Assembly (NCBI RefSeq): GCF_000744095.1
Contig: NZ_JQLI01000001.1
Coordinates: forward strand, 4,621,691-4,685,690
DNA: 64,000 bases
Direction: 5' to 3'
Origin: Cupriavidus necator A5-1
GTDB taxonomy: Bacteria > Pseudomonadota > Gammaproteobacteria > Burkholderiales > Burkholderiaceae
Shown piece by piece: positions 63,151 to 64,000 of the stretch. Position 1 is the stretch's first letter. Each line of letters opens with the position of its first letter. The notes beneath the pieces are model-generated. The model saw only the letters and a program-made list of their open reading frames with translations. It was not told the origin of the DNA and did not search any database. A program made the position numbers and the translations under genes.

Positions 63151-64000
63151 ATGAAAAGATTGAGTATGGCCCTGCGGGCCGGGCAGGTGGCTTTGGGCTG
63201 CATGCTTTCCTGAACGCTGGCGAGTCGGGCGCTATCGATCTCCGTGGCGGCCTATCAGCAGGCATTGGCGCATGATCCGACGAGCCTCGCTGCAAATGAT
63301 GCGCTCACGGCGGGGCGGGAGAAGGCAGTGCAGGGCGACGCCTTGCTGCGTCCCCGCGTAAGCCTCCAGGCGACACTGGACCGGATCAACAATCGTTCGT
63401 CCGGCAACCCGCCGGCCGACGTCGCGCCGTTGGTATCCAGCGATAGTTCGGGAACTGCGCGGCAGGCCGGCGTGGTGCTGGTTCAGCCGCTGTACGACAG
63501 GACCGCGGTAGCCACGAGGAAGCAGTTCCGCGAGCAATCAAACCTGGCGCAGACACAATTCGACCAGTCTCGCCAGGATCTGGCCTTGCGGGTGGCCGAG
63601 GCATACTTCGGCGTGGTATTGGGCGAGGAAACACTCCGTGTGGTGCAAGCCGAGAAGGCGGCCTTGCGGCAGCAACGCGACCGCGCGAAGGCGCGCTTTG
63701 ACATCGGCCAGGGCAAGATCACCGATCTTCATGAAGCCCAGGCGCGCCTGGATGGGGTGGAGAGTCGCGAAGTCACGGCGCAGTCTGCGCTGGAGCAACG
63801 ACGCACGCGATTCCAGGAAACCGTCGGCATGCCGCCCGATCAGCTCAGCGGGCTGGCCAATTCGCGCCGCGGCCGCCGGAACCGGACAATCTCACGACGT
63901 GGCAGGCAAAGGGTGAAGAACAGAGCTACCTCGTCAAGACCAGGCAGTCGGAGCTCGACATTGCCGGCGCGGAGATCGACAAGTACCGCGTCAGCAGTCG
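63151..64000 (+). pseudogene. TolC-like outer-membrane efflux protein, stop and frameshift, cut by window end
   Basis: From the ATG at 63151 a signal region (MKRLSMALRAGQVALGCMLS) is broken by TGA at 63211. The same frame then gives the OEP family sequence VAAYQQALAHDPTSLAANDA, LLRPRVSLQATLDRINNRSS, LRVAEAYFGVVLGEETLRVV and ARFDIGQGKITDLHEAQARL. Near 63870 the frame shifts (PEPDNLTTWQAKGEEQSYLV, KTRQSELDIAGAEIDKYRVS) and runs out of the window. It is the third component of the RND operon. Confidence 0.8.

Overview
The window is GC-rich DNA from a betaproteobacterium, most likely Cupriavidus/Ralstonia (Burkholderiaceae). This rests on gene content (phasin, Bug-type solute receptor, PstSCAB-PhoU, an ars cluster with arsI/arsH, AtuA-type catabolic genes, a recombinase-in-trio element) and is an inference, not a database match.

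Layout. (1) 0-6.4 kb: small accessory genes: a frameshifted CHAD-domain gene, a DUF3562-like protein with an H-NS-type tail, a phasin, a YHS-like membrane protein, an internally duplicated HELTH metallopeptidase-like protein and an acylphosphatase. (2) 6.5-11 kb: pstSCAB-phoU on the minus strand, divergent from an ArsR-family gene. (3) 11.5-23.8 kb: an arsenic region. The intact operon arsR-arsI-arsC-arsC-aqpS is chained by 4-base overlaps or short gaps. Next to it lie a frameshifted arsH, a frameshifted GNAT gene and an MFS permease gene cut in two by an IS66-family element (14071-20641, exact 8-bp target duplication). Inside that IS66 a RIT element (14755-18310, three tyrosine recombinases) interrupts tnpC. 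Removing both insertions restores both reading frames exactly. (4) 23.9-28.4 kb: H-NS-like protein, a gene under a near-consensus LexA box, a Nudix hydrolase, a secreted 22-residue tandem-repeat protein and an SDR. (5) 29.2-37.4 kb: a plus-strand catabolic operon (extradiol-type VOC dioxygenase, FAH-family hydrolase, MDR oxidoreductase, acyl-CoA synthetase, FAD monooxygenase, outer-membrane channel). (6) 37.5-44 kb: a minus-strand operon (CaiB-type CoA transferase, enoyl-CoA hydratase, AtuA, GntR, bicupin, Bug receptor). (7) 44-53.2 kb: two copies of a module made of an SMP-30-like periplasmic protein, a dihydroxyacetophenone-dioxygenase-like cupin and a GntR gene, with a shared operator-like palindrome. 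(8) 53.3-57 kb: pqiA-pqiA-pqiB-pqiC. (9) 57.1-64 kb: two TetR genes and a tripartite RND efflux operon whose pump and outer-membrane genes carry several frame breaks.

How it fits together. Two themes stand out. The first is phosphate/arsenate handling: phosphate uptake, arsenate reduction, arsenite export through an aquaglyceroporin, and organoarsenical breakdown. The second is uptake, CoA activation, oxidation and ring cleavage of an unidentified aromatic or terpenoid-like compound, with efflux and envelope defence nearby. A GTCA-N3-TGAC palindrome occurs upstream of the ring-cleavage operon and beside each TetR gene, suggesting shared control. Many single-base frame breaks occur; whether they are true decay or sequencing error cannot be settled from the sequence alone.
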